Assembly: GCA_020252385.1 (NCBI GenBank)
Contig: JADCDC010000357.1
Location: 1 to 20,838, forward strand
Direction: 5' to 3'
Source of the DNA: Aestuariivirga sp.
Lineage (GTDB): Bacteria; Pseudomonadota; Alphaproteobacteria; Rhizobiales; Aestuariivirgaceae
DNA length: 20,838 bases
Shown: one piece after another, positions 14,937 to 20,838 of the stretch
How the letters are laid out: every line of letters starts with the position of its first letter
Position numbering within the stretch: position 1 is the first letter of the stretch
The notes under the pieces: generated by a model
What the model was told of the DNA's origin: nothing
Seen by the model: the letters and a program-made list of their open reading frames with translations, nothing else
The model's database searches: none
Position numbers and translations under genes: made by a program

Positions 14937-15101
14937 CGCTCATAACCGCAAAAGGCGGAGAAGACTGTTAGGCCGGTGACATTCCGCATCTGAAAAAGAG
15001 TTAAGCTTGCCCAGTTGGACCTGTGCCCGAGGCCGTTGCGCAGGGCGGACGGGGGGCGTAGTTTTGTAGGATAATTGTGCGGAAGCCCTCAGGGAGAGCA
15101 C

Positions 15102-15842
15102 ATGCAGCAGCGCCGGACCACAGCCGGCCGGACGGTGCGTCCCGCAAGCCGCGTGCACGCCAGGCTCGCGGCAGCCATCGGTGAGCTGATCCTGAATGGC
15201 ACCTACCCGCCAGGCAGCCTGCTTCCCAACGAGGCGGAATGGGGACGCCGCTTCAACGCCAGCCGCACCGCGGTGCGCGAGGCCATCAAGACACTGAATG
15301 GCAAGGGCCTGCTCGTCTCGCGGCCGAAGATCGGCTCACGCGTCGAGCCGCGCGAGCGCTGGAACGTCCTCGACCGCGACGTGCTGGCATGGCACCGCGC
15401 CGCCATGGACGAGGCGACGTTCCTGAGGTCGCTGCAGGAGGTGCGGCGCATCCTGGAGCCGGGCGTCGCCGTGCTGGCCGCGGCCCGCCGCTCCGCCAGC
15501 CAGCTCCAGGCGCTCGAGTCGGCATTGGCGGCAATGCGGAGTGCCCCCTCGCCCAGCGAGATGGTGAAGGCCGACGTGGAATTCCACCTCCGCCTCCTTG
15601 CCGCGGCCAACAACGAGCTTCTGGCACCCTTCGCCATCATCATCGAGCAGGCGCTGGCCGCGATGTTCGACTACACGACCCGCCATACGGCCCATCCGGA
15701 AGTGGTACTGCCGTTGCACACCCATGTGGTGAAGGCGATTGCCGCGCAGTCGCAGGAGAGGGCGCGCCAGGCCATGACGGCACTGCTCGACGACACCGAC
15801 GCCATTCTGGCGGGTCAGCGGGGTGCGAGGCCCCGGGCGTAG
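15102..15842 (+). CDS. GntR-family regulator, FadR/FCD subfamily
   Basis: A 246-residue regulator. The N-terminal winged helix (about residues 16-85) shows LNGTYPPGSLLPNEAEWGRRFNASRTAVREAIKTLNGKGLLVSRPKIGSRV, the classic GntR domain. The C-terminal FCD all-helical domain (about 105-235) has the metal-ligand pattern ADVEFHLRLLAAANN with later histidines in HTHVVKAI. FCD proteins bind carboxylate or sugar-acid ligands; this one is DgoR/LldR-like in architecture but the ligand is unknown. The start at 15102 is preferred over an ATG nine codons upstream because AGGGAG lies at proper spacing. No catabolic operon adjoins it. Its last 28 bp overlap the end of the convergent gamma-carbonic-anhydrase-like gene. 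Confidence 0.93.
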   Translation: MQQRRTTAGRTVRPASRVHARLAAAIGELILNGTYPPGSLLPNEAEWGRRFNASRTAVREAIKTLNGKGLLVSRPKIGSRVEPRERWNVLDRDVLAWHRAAMDEATFLRSLQEVRRILEPGVAVLAAARRSASQLQALESALAAMRSAPSPSEMVKADVEFHLRLLAAANNELLAPFAIIIEQALAAMFDYTTRHTAHPEVVLPLHTHVVKAIAAQSQERARQAMTALLDDTDAILAGQRGARPRA

Positions 15843-16342
15843 CGCTGCCAGTTCCGCACATAGGCCTCGGCCGAGCGGGTGAGGCCCGCGACCGTTTCCT
15901 CGTTCAACTCACCCATGATCTTGCCGGGCTGGCCCATGACCAGGGAGTTGTCGGGGATCACCTTGCCCTCGGTGATCAGGGCATTGGCGCCGATCAGGCA
16001 GTTGGCGCCGATCCGCGCCCGGTTGAGGATGACCGCCCCCATGCCGATCAGCGTGTTGTCGCCGACCTCGCAGCCATGCAGGATCGCCTTGTGGCCGATG
16101 GTGCAGTTCCGCCCCACCCTGAGCTCAAGGCCCGGATCGGTGTGGAGGACGGCGCCGTCCTGCACGTTGGAATTCTCGCCGATCACGATCCATTCCTTGT
16201 CGCCGCGCAGCACCGCGCCGAACCACACGCTCGCCATGCGCTGGAGCCGGACCTTGCCGATGAGGGCTGCATCGGGGGCGACCCAGAAGGCGCCCTCCTC
16301 CGGCAGATCGGGGGCCACCCCGTCAAGCGCGTAGATGGTCAT
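15815..16342 (-). CDS. Gamma-carbonic-anhydrase-like hexapeptide-repeat protein
   Basis: A 175-residue left-handed beta-helix protein. Hexapeptide repeats run through VWFGAVLRGDKEWIVIG, SNVQDGAVLHTD and CTIGHKAILHGCEVGDNTLIGMGAVI. Three histidines, H67 in AVLHTD and H84/H89 in GHKAILHGC, stand where the zinc ligands of Cam-type gamma carbonic anhydrases and YrdA/PaaY relatives lie, and the LRGD motif (residues 45-48) is kept. It is the third gene of a minus-strand unit with cysE and a DUF3126 gene (23 bp after the latter). Carbonic anhydrase activity is not assured, since many YrdA-type members are inactive in assays. It overlaps the GntR gene tail-to-tail by 28 bp. Confidence 0.9.
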   Translation of the reverse strand: MTIYALDGVAPDLPEEGAFWVAPDAALIGKVRLQRMASVWFGAVLRGDKEWIVIGENSNVQDGAVLHTDPGLELRVGRNCTIGHKAILHGCEVGDNTLIGMGAVILNRARIGANCLIGANALITEGKVIPDNSLVMGQPGKIMGELNEETVAGLTRSAEAYVRNWQRYARGLAPR

Positions 16343-16365
16343 GCAACGTCGTCCTGAAGGCCCCG

Positions 16366-16578
16366 TCAGTCCTCGAGGTCGAACTCAAGGATGGCCATGG
16401 AAAAGTTGTAGGAAAGTTCGCCGTCCTCCTCGTCGCGGAAGATCACGCCCACGAATTCCTCGCCGATGTAGACCTCGGCGGAATCACTCTTCTGGGGGCG
16501 CTTGCGGACGCTGATCGAGGGCAGTTCAAACTTGGCGCGCAGGAACTTCGTCAGCCTGGCGATTTCTTCGGGTTTCAA
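16366..16578 (-). CDS. DUF3126 family protein
   Basis: A 70-residue cytosolic protein, MKPEEIARLTKFLRAKF... ending AILEFDLED. The pattern of a short helix, then a strand SISVRKRPQKSDSAEVYIG and VGVIFRDEEDGELSYNFSMAILEFDL, matches DUF3126, a small alphaproteobacterial family of unknown function. Acidic at the C-terminus, no cysteines, no membrane segment. It lies 33 bp after cysE and 23 bp before the gamma-carbonic-anhydrase-like gene on the same strand, so all three are probably co-transcribed. The association suggests a role linked to cysteine synthesis or to CysE itself, but this is inference only. Confidence 0.88.
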   Translation of the reverse strand: MKPEEIARLTKFLRAKFELPSISVRKRPQKSDSAEVYIGEEFVGVIFRDEEDGELSYNFSMAILEFDLED

Positions 16579-16611
16579 GCGGGGCGTCTCCGGTGGCTCG
16601 GAAGAACCCGT

Positions 16612-17445
16612 CTAGCCCTTCTCCCCGGGAGCCGCAACCTGATCGACATTGTGGTCCATGGCGCGGGCGGGCTCCGTGCAGCCGGCATAGCCCACGACCT
16701 TGGCGGGAACGCCCGCGACCGTCGTGTTGGGCGGCACATCATGGAGCACGACGGAGCAGGCGGCGACCCGCGAGCAATGGCCAATCTCGATGTTGCCGAG
16801 GATCTTGGCCCCCGCCCCCACGAGCACGCCGCGCCGGATCTTGGGATGGCGGTCGCCCGCCTCCTTGCCGGTGCCGCCCAGGGTGACGCCCTGCATGATC
16901 GAGACATTGTCCTCGATCACCGAGGTTTCGCCGATGACGATGTCATGGCCGTGGTCGACCATGATGCCCTTGCCGATCCTGGCCGCCGGATGGATGTCGA
17001 TCGAGGAGATCATCGACAGCCGGCTCTGCAGGTAATAGGCGAAGTCCTTCCGCCCCATGTGCCAGAGGCGGTGCGCCATGCGGTGGGTCTGCACCGCCTG
17101 GTAGCCCTTGAAGTAGAGCAAGGGGTCTATGTAGCGGTGGCAGGCGGGATCGCGGTCGAAGGTGGCGATGATGTCGGCGCGCGCCGAGTGGCCGATCTCG
17201 GGCTCCGCCTCGATCGCGTCGCTGAAGGCATGGACGATCAGGTCGGCCCCGATGTCGGCATTGCCGAGACGCTGCGCCAGCCGGTGGCTCAGCGCCTCCT
17301 CGAAGGAATCATGGTTGAGGACCAGAGAAAAGATGAAGCCGCCAAGTGCCGGCTCATGCCGGGCGATCGCCTCCGCCTCCTCGCGGATGCGGCTCCAGAC
17401 GGGATCGATCTTCTCGACGGACTGGGTCTTGGTTGCCTGGCGCAT
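16612..17445 (-). CDS. cysE: Serine O-acetyltransferase
   Basis: A 277-residue CysE, which makes O-acetylserine from serine and acetyl-CoA, the first step of cysteine synthesis. The N-terminal helical domain (IDPVWSRIREEAEAIARHEPALGGF, residues 13-37) is followed by the conserved CHRYIDPLLYFKGYQAVQTHRMAHRLW. The left-handed beta-helix then carries D150 (SIDIHPAARIG) and H165 (MVDHGHDIVIGET), matching the catalytic Asp/His pair of the E. coli enzyme, and GGTGKEAGDRHPKI at 190-203. The family's HATGIVIG reads HGHDIVIG here, a mild change. The C-terminus is long and charged; CysE usually ends in a tail that inserts into CysK. It heads a three-gene operon and is divergent from the crotonase gene, 103 bp away. 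Confidence 0.96.
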   Translation of the reverse strand: MRQATKTQSVEKIDPVWSRIREEAEAIARHEPALGGFIFSLVLNHDSFEEALSHRLAQRLGNADIGADLIVHAFSDAIEAEPEIGHSARADIIATFDRDPACHRYIDPLLYFKGYQAVQTHRMAHRLWHMGRKDFAYYLQSRLSMISSIDIHPAARIGKGIMVDHGHDIVIGETSVIEDNVSIMQGVTLGGTGKEAGDRHPKIRRGVLVGAGAKILGNIEIGHCSRVAACSVVLHDVPPNTTVAGVPAKVVGYAGCTEPARAMDHNVDQVAAPGEKG

Positions 17446-17548
17446 GTCTCACTCCCGGACTGGTTTCATGACGATACAGCAATAATCCTTATATGGGTAT
17501 CCTTTCGCAGTCTTGTGAAGGCCGCGCGCCCGGCCTAGAAGTTGACGT
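17446..17548. promoter_or_regulatory. Divergent intergenic region (cysE / crotonase)
   Basis: These 103 bp carry the promoters of both genes. The cysE ATG follows GGGAGTGAGAC, a fair ribosome-binding site. The middle is AT-richer (around 17470-17505), with TATATGGGTAT-like boxes, but no defined -35/-10 pair or palindrome stands out. Confidence 0.4.
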
Positions 17549-18346
17549 ATGGTCTCCATTTCCTCCGCTTCGCCCTTCCTCAAGGCCTTTGTCGACGGCA
17601 GCACCGGCTGGCTGGTCCTCGACCGGCCGGAGCGCCGCAACGCCCTCAATGCCTCGATGTGGGCCGAGATCCCGGTGCTGATGCGCGCCCTCGACGCCCA
17701 TCCCGCGGTGCGGGCGACGGTCATCCGCGGCGCGGGTGCGGAGGCCTTCGCGGCGGGCGCCGACATCTCGGAATTCGGCGAGGCGCGCAACGACGCGGCG
17801 GCGGCGGCGCGCTACGAAAGGCTCAACGGTGAGGCCTTCGCCGCGATCCGCCAGGCGGCGCATCCGGTGATCGCCATGGTGCAGGGCTTCTGCATCGGCG
17901 GCGGCCTGGCGCTGGCACTCGCCGCGGACCTTAGGGTCGCCGCGCGCACCGCCCTCTTCGCCCTGCCGCCGGCAAGACTCGGCCTCGCCTATCCGCTGGA
18001 TGGGCTGCGCGACCTCGTTGCCACCATCGGTGCCCCGGCCGCGAAGGACATGATCTTCACCGCCCGCCGGGTGAAGGCGGAGGAGGCGCTGAGCCTCGGC
18101 CTCGTCAACCGCATCGCGGAGGATGCCGAGGCCGAGACGCGGTTGCTGGCGGCCGAGATCGCCGAGGGCGCCCCCCTCACAATCACCCACGCCAAGCGCG
18201 CCATCGACTACATCACCGCTCGCCCCGGCCACGAGGACGACGCCGACGTCGCCTGGCACGCGGCGCGCTGCTTCGACAGCGCCGACTATGCCGAGGGCCG
18301 CGCCGCCTTCCTGGAGAAGCGGAAGCCGGTGTTCCGGGGGGAATAG
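17549..18346 (+). CDS. Crotonase-fold protein, enoyl-CoA hydratase-like
   Basis: A 265-residue crotonase. LVLDRPERRNALNASMW (residues 22-38), GAGAEAFAAGADISEFGEA (61-79, first half of the oxyanion hole) and FCIGGGLALALAADLRVAA (113-131, second half) define the fold and CoA binding. However, the glutamate after GGG in hydratases (GGGCEL) is replaced by alanine (GGGLAL), and the second glutamate (FGQPE) is replaced by proline in FALPPARLG (about 137-145). Both catalytic carboxylates of rat mitochondrial hydratase are therefore absent. A hydratase activity is doubtful; another crotonase reaction or a CoA-ester hydrolase/isomerase is possible. The N-terminus is short and the start ATG at 17549 fits the family. 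It is divergent from cysE. Confidence 0.88.
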   Translation: MVSISSASPFLKAFVDGSTGWLVLDRPERRNALNASMWAEIPVLMRALDAHPAVRATVIRGAGAEAFAAGADISEFGEARNDAAAAARYERLNGEAFAAIRQAAHPVIAMVQGFCIGGGLALALAADLRVAARTALFALPPARLGLAYPLDGLRDLVATIGAPAAKDMIFTARRVKAEEALSLGLVNRIAEDAEAETRLLAAEIAEGAPLTITHAKRAIDYITARPGHEDDADVAWHAARCFDSADYAEGRAAFLEKRKPVFRGE

Positions 18347-18466
18347 GTCCCGCAGTTCTTGCCGCGGCCTCCCCATGACCGGGCCGCGGAAACGTGCCAT
18401 GATCGGGGCTGTCATCGTCTTCCTTGCCTAAAATCGATGTCAATCGTCAGAGAGGCGACGAAAGCC

Positions 18467-19129
18467 ATGCGACACCTCGATCCCCTGCTCATCCTCCAGC
18501 GGCTTCCGGCCGCGCTGGCCCTGATCACCCTGCTCTTCTCGGCACCCGTCGAGGCGGAGACGCTTCCCCTGCCGCAGAACCTCATCGGCGCCAGCTCGGA
18601 CGCGGGCGAGGCCCTGCTCGTCGGCGCCGAGGCGCGTGAAGCCTATTTCACCCTCGCCGACAATTTCCTGACGCAGAAGAACCAGGCCTTCTGCGGCGTC
18701 GCGAGCATGGTGATGGTGTTCAACGCCATGCGGCTTCCGGCGCCGGCCGTGCCGGAATACGAGCCCTACAAGACATTCACCCAGGACAATGTGCTGGACC
18801 AGCGCACCGAAGCCGTGCTGCCGGTGGAAACCATCATGAAGCAGGGCATCACGCTGGACCAGCTGGGTGCTCTCCTCGCGGTGCAGCCGGTGAAGGTCGC
18901 CGTCCATCACGCTGCCCTCAGCAGCGTCGATGAGTTCCGCACGGCGGCGAGAGATCATCTCGCGCGCCGGGACCATTTCGTCCTGGTGAATTATCTGCGC
19001 AAGGCCATCGGCCAGGAGAAGGGCGGCCACATCTCGCCCCTTGCCGCCTATGACGCCGAGGCCGACATGTTCCTCATCCTCGACGTCGCCCGCTACAAGT
19101 ATCCGCCCGTCTGGGTGAAGACGGAGTAA
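18467..19129 (+). CDS. Phytochelatin-synthase-like peptidase, C-terminally truncated
   Basis: A 220-residue papain-fold enzyme of the bacterial phytochelatin synthase family, which cleaves or transpeptidates glutathione. The catalytic triad is present: C76 in NQAFCGVAS, H188 in GGHISPLAAYD and D206 in ILDVARYKYPPVWVK. An N-terminal hydrophobic stretch (LLILQRLPAALALITLLF) ending in VEAE predicts export to the periplasm. Starting at the ATG 18467 gives a normal signal peptide; an ATG at 18437 would add ten residues. A TAA at 19127-19129 ends the frame after WVKTE, just where Nostoc-type homologues continue with a conserved tail. The same frame carries LFAAMNTTDADNNNKTRGF immediately after the stop (see next feature). 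Core activity may survive, since the triad lies upstream. Confidence 0.88.
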   Translation: MRHLDPLLILQRLPAALALITLLFSAPVEAETLPLPQNLIGASSDAGEALLVGAEAREAYFTLADNFLTQKNQAFCGVASMVMVFNAMRLPAPAVPEYEPYKTFTQDNVLDQRTEAVLPVETIMKQGITLDQLGALLAVQPVKVAVHHAALSSVDEFRTAARDHLARRDHFVLVNYLRKAIGQEKGGHISPLAAYDAEADMFLILDVARYKYPPVWVKTE

Positions 19130-19207
19130 CTCTTCGCCGCCATGAACACGACCGACGCCGACAACAACAACAAGACGCGCGGCTTCATCCTGATCAGCCG
19201 GAAGTGA
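19130..19207 (+). pseudogene. Detached C-terminal segment of the phytochelatin-synthase-like gene
   Basis: In frame with the gene above and directly after its TAA, these bases read LFAAMNTTDADNNNKTRGFILISRK and end in TGA. That matches the family's final conserved segment (pattern: LW.AMNT.D......RGF..VS). A nonsense mutation, readthrough or sequencing error separates it from the catalytic part. The ATG at 19142 could in principle start a 21-residue peptide, but has no ribosome-binding site. It overlaps the convergent hydrolase gene by 14 bp. Confidence 0.72.
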
Positions 19208-19973
19208 GGGGCGCTGGCGACGCCAGGAAGTCCAGCACGGCGTCCTTGTAGCCCCTGTCGCCCACCGCGTTCATGTGGTTGCGGCCGGGAAGCGTCACGC
19301 CCCTGGCACCCGGAATGGCCCTGACCAGCGTGTCGACGTCGCCCGCGACATCGTCCTTCTCGCCCGCCACCACGAGCACGGGGACGCTGATCCGGCCCAG
19401 CTCCTCCGCCGTGATCTTCTCGCGCGAGGAGCGGATGCAGGCGGCCAGCGCCTTGAGATCGCTTCGCGTCTGCTCGGCGAAGATGCGGAAGGAGCGGGCA
19501 GCGGGGTCCGTCACGTCCTCCTTGCTCGGCGCCTCGAGCGCGCGGGCGATGGCCTCGGACCCGCCGACACCCGTGATCATGCGCGAGGCGAGCCCGGCGA
19601 AGACGGCGCGGCGGACACGCTCCGGGTGGGTCAGCGTCAGGAAGGCCGCGACGCGGGCACCCATGGAATAGCCCATGACATCAGCCTGGGAGATGGCGAG
19701 ATGGTCGAGCAGGCGGCGGGCATCCTCCGCCATTTCCGCGGCGGGGTAGAGGGCGGGATCGTAGAGCTTTTCGCTCGCCCCGTGGCCGCGGTGGTCGAAA
19801 GTGATGACCTGGCGGCCGGCGGCCACCAGCGTCTTGACCCAGCCCGTGTCCCACCAGTTGACCCGGCCGGTCGAGGCGAATCCGTGGATCAGCAGGATGG
19901 GCGGGCCCTCGCCGGCCGTTTCATAGGCGATCGAGACGCCGTCCGAATTGAATTTGTGCATGGCGGCGAACAT
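19194..19973 (-). CDS. Alpha/beta hydrolase
   Basis: A 259-residue single-domain hydrolase. The oxyanion-hole strand is PPILLIHGFASTGRVNWW, followed by VITFDHRGHGASEK. The nucleophile elbow GYSMG puts the serine at S103, the acid is D207 or D208 in VAGEKDDVAGD, and the histidine is H233 in PGRNHMNAVGD, a complete triad. The substrate is unknown; similarity is to small ester or haloperoxidase-type hydrolases, and no signal peptide is visible. The start at 19973 is preferred because GGAGG stands 11 bases upstream; MHKFNSDG at 19961 is the alternative. The start codon shares the palindrome CATATG with the opposite strand, and the gene is divergent from the zinc-finger gene. Confidence 0.9.
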   Translation of the reverse strand: MFAAMHKFNSDGVSIAYETAGEGPPILLIHGFASTGRVNWWDTGWVKTLVAAGRQVITFDHRGHGASEKLYDPALYPAAEMAEDARRLLDHLAISQADVMGYSMGARVAAFLTLTHPERVRRAVFAGLASRMITGVGGSEAIARALEAPSKEDVTDPAARSFRIFAEQTRSDLKALAACIRSSREKITAEELGRISVPVLVVAGEKDDVAGDVDTLVRAIPGARGVTLPGRNHMNAVGDRGYKDAVLDFLASPAPLTSG

Positions 19974-20012
19974 ATGCTAATCGGCCTCCGAGACAAGGTT
20001 TTCGAGGTCGAC

Positions 20013-20258
20013 ATGGCATCCGGCGCGACACCGCATTTCCAGAACCAGATGGGCCTTCCGGCGATCGAGGTGGGTGCGAAGGAATTCATGTGCATCGGGG
20101 CGCCGCCGCCGTTCGACCACCCGCACATCTTCATCGACATGGGTGCCGATCAGGAGACGATCTGCCCCTATTGCTCGACCCTCTACCGCTACAACCCGAA
20201 GCTCCGGGCGGACGAATCGATCCCGCCGCAGGCCGCCTGGACGGACAAGGCTGCCTGA
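20013..20258 (+). CDS. CHCC-type zinc-finger domain protein
   Basis: An 81-residue protein. EFMCIGAPPPFDHPHIFIDMG and TICPYCSTLYRYNP give the Cys-His-Cys-Cys zinc ligand set of the zf-CHCC family, related to the mitochondrial complex I subunit NDUFS6 and common in alphaproteobacteria. A role in respiratory complex I assembly or stability is the usual inference. The start at 20013 (MASGATPHFQ) fits the family and has GAGG six bases upstream; an in-frame ATG at 19974 would add 13 residues that overlap the opposite gene's start. It ends 5 bases past the proposed start of the YcaQ-type gene, so the two likely form an operon. Confidence 0.92.
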   Translation: MASGATPHFQNQMGLPAIEVGAKEFMCIGAPPPFDHPHIFIDMGADQETICPYCSTLYRYNPKLRADESIPPQAAWTDKAA

Positions 20259-20838
20259 GCGGCTGACCATCGGCCAGGCCCGGCGCGTGGCGCTGGCCGC
20301 GCAGGGCTTCACGCGGCAGGAGCGCGGGAAGACCGTCACCTGGGCGCACATGGCCCCGATGATCCGGCGGCTCAACCTCCTGCAGATCGACAGCGTCAAT
20401 GTCCTGGTGCGTTCGCACTATCTGCCGCTGTTCTCGCGGCTCGGAAGCTATTCGCAGGCCGCACTCGACGAGCGGAGCTTCGGGCGCAAGAAACGCCAGC
20501 TCTTCGAATGCTGGGCGCATGAGGCGAGCCTCCTGCCGCTGGAACTCCACCCGCTGATGCGCTGGCGCATGGCAAGGGCGCGGGCGGGCGATGGCACCTA
20601 TGTACAGATGGACCGCTTCGGGCGCGAGGAACGCCGCTACCTGAAGGAGGTTCTCGACTTCGTCACCCGCAACGGCCCCACCACGGCGAGCGAGGTGCCG
20701 GGCGGCGGCAAGGCGGACGGCGGCTGGTGGGGCTGGTCACGCGGCAAGCGGGCGGTCGAGACGCTGTTCGACCAGGGCCTCCTCACCACGGCCACACGGC
20801 AGGGCTTCGAGAGGCTCTACGATATCCCTGAGCGCGTC
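20251..20838 (+). CDS. YcaQ-type winged-helix DNA-binding protein, 3' end outside window
   Basis: The frame is open to the end of the window (about 196 residues seen). RLTIGQARRVALAAQGF begins the protein. It continues through IRRLNLLQIDSVNVLVRSHYLPLFSRLG, where the conserved LQIDSV.V..R.H..P.F.R.G is diagnostic of the YcaQ/AlkX winged-helix family (HTH_42). Then come LFECWAHEASLLP and TTASEVPGGGKADGGWWGWSRGKRAVETL. Members such as E. coli YcaQ unhook interstrand crosslinks; whether this one is a glycosylase is unknown. No ATG precedes the homologous region. The family usually begins MSERLT..., which aligns with LPERLT here, placing the start at CTG 20251, overlapping the zinc-finger stop. 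GTG 20287 is the nearest standard alternative but would cut the first helix. Confidence 0.85.
   Translation, partial: MPERLTIGQARRVALAAQGFTRQERGKTVTWAHMAPMIRRLNLLQIDSVNVLVRSHYLPLFSRLGSYSQAALDERSFGRKKRQLFECWAHEASLLPLELHPLMRWRMARARAGDGTYVQMDRFGREERRYLKEVLDFVTRNGPTTASEVPGGGKADGGWWGWSRGKRAVETLFDQGLLTTATRQGFERLYDIPERV

Noticed and set aside
15051..15080. Possible GntR autoregulatory operator near TTTTGTAGGATAATTGTG
   Set aside because: The half sites do not form the TNGTNNNACNA-type palindrome expected of FCD regulators.
17449..17502. Possible cysteine-containing leader peptide before cysE (the frame has adjacent Cys codons TGC TGT and ends 3 bp before the cysE ATG)
   Set aside because: No start codon with a ribosome-binding site precedes the Cys codons; the only ATG in frame gives a six-residue peptide without cysteine.
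19275..20012. Plus-strand frame extending upstream of the zinc-finger protein
   Set aside because: It is antisense to the alpha/beta hydrolase, whose triad is complete; the zinc-finger family begins near 20013.
1..20838. Search by eye for a defence island, toxin-antitoxin pair, CRISPR array, tRNA genes or a biosynthetic cluster
   Set aside because: No supporting repeats, cloverleaf folds or hallmark domains were seen; the genes form short unrelated units.

Overview
The window looks like a chromosomal segment of a high-G+C alphaproteobacterium, most likely a member of the Hyphomicrobiales. This rests on the G+C-rich third codon positions, on alphaproteobacterial families such as the 70-residue DUF3126 protein next to cysE, on a double-HAMP chemoreceptor ending in a WEEF-type tail, on a FixJ-like regulator, and on a CHCC zinc-finger protein. 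I could not run a search, so the genus is left open. I see no rRNA, tRNA, CRISPR array, insertion sequence or phage gene.

Layout. 1-1326 (minus): a quinone oxidoreductase translationally coupled to a TPR protein that runs off the left edge. 1399-2568 (plus): a class I/II aminotransferase, convergent with a Crp-type regulator (2571-3263, minus). 3306-4451 (minus): an exported DUF2279 protein in a stretch of lower G+C, followed by about 310 bp with hairpins but no gene. 4761-7141 (plus): a PilZ-like protein and a methyl-accepting chemotaxis protein. 7208-7307: a pair of palindromic repeat units. 7389-8438 (plus): a Gfo/Idh/MocA oxidoreductase, convergent with Ku (8443-9288, minus). 9433-10803 (minus): a class III aminotransferase of atypical composition. 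10913-12426 (minus): two small exported proteins (DUF3108, then META/HslJ-like), divergent from an exported SnoaL-like protein (12523-12969). 12978-13862 (minus): a fucosyltransferase-like protein. 13996-14936 (minus): a FixJ-like response regulator behind an internally deleted histidine kinase gene. 15102-15842 (plus): a GntR/FCD regulator whose end overlaps a minus-strand operon, cysE - DUF3126 - gamma-carbonic-anhydrase-like (17445-15815). 17549-18346 (plus): a crotonase-fold protein. 18467-19129 (plus): a phytochelatin-synthase-like protease cut short by an in-frame stop. 19194-19973 (minus): an alpha/beta hydrolase, divergent from a CHCC zinc-finger protein (20013-20258) and a YcaQ-type winged-helix protein that runs off the right edge.

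Most of this is housekeeping or accessory metabolism in short one- to three-gene units. I do not see a coherent novel multi-gene system. The most informative signals are signs of gene decay or altered chemistry. The phytochelatin-synthase-like gene has a stop codon in the middle of a recognisable conserved C-terminus. The sensor kinase is reduced to an N-terminal membrane anchor joined to its last ATP-binding motif, yet remains coupled to an intact response regulator. The crotonase lacks both canonical catalytic glutamates. The cysE operon links serine acetyltransferase with a small conserved protein of unknown role and a beta-helix protein with carbonic-anhydrase zinc ligands.
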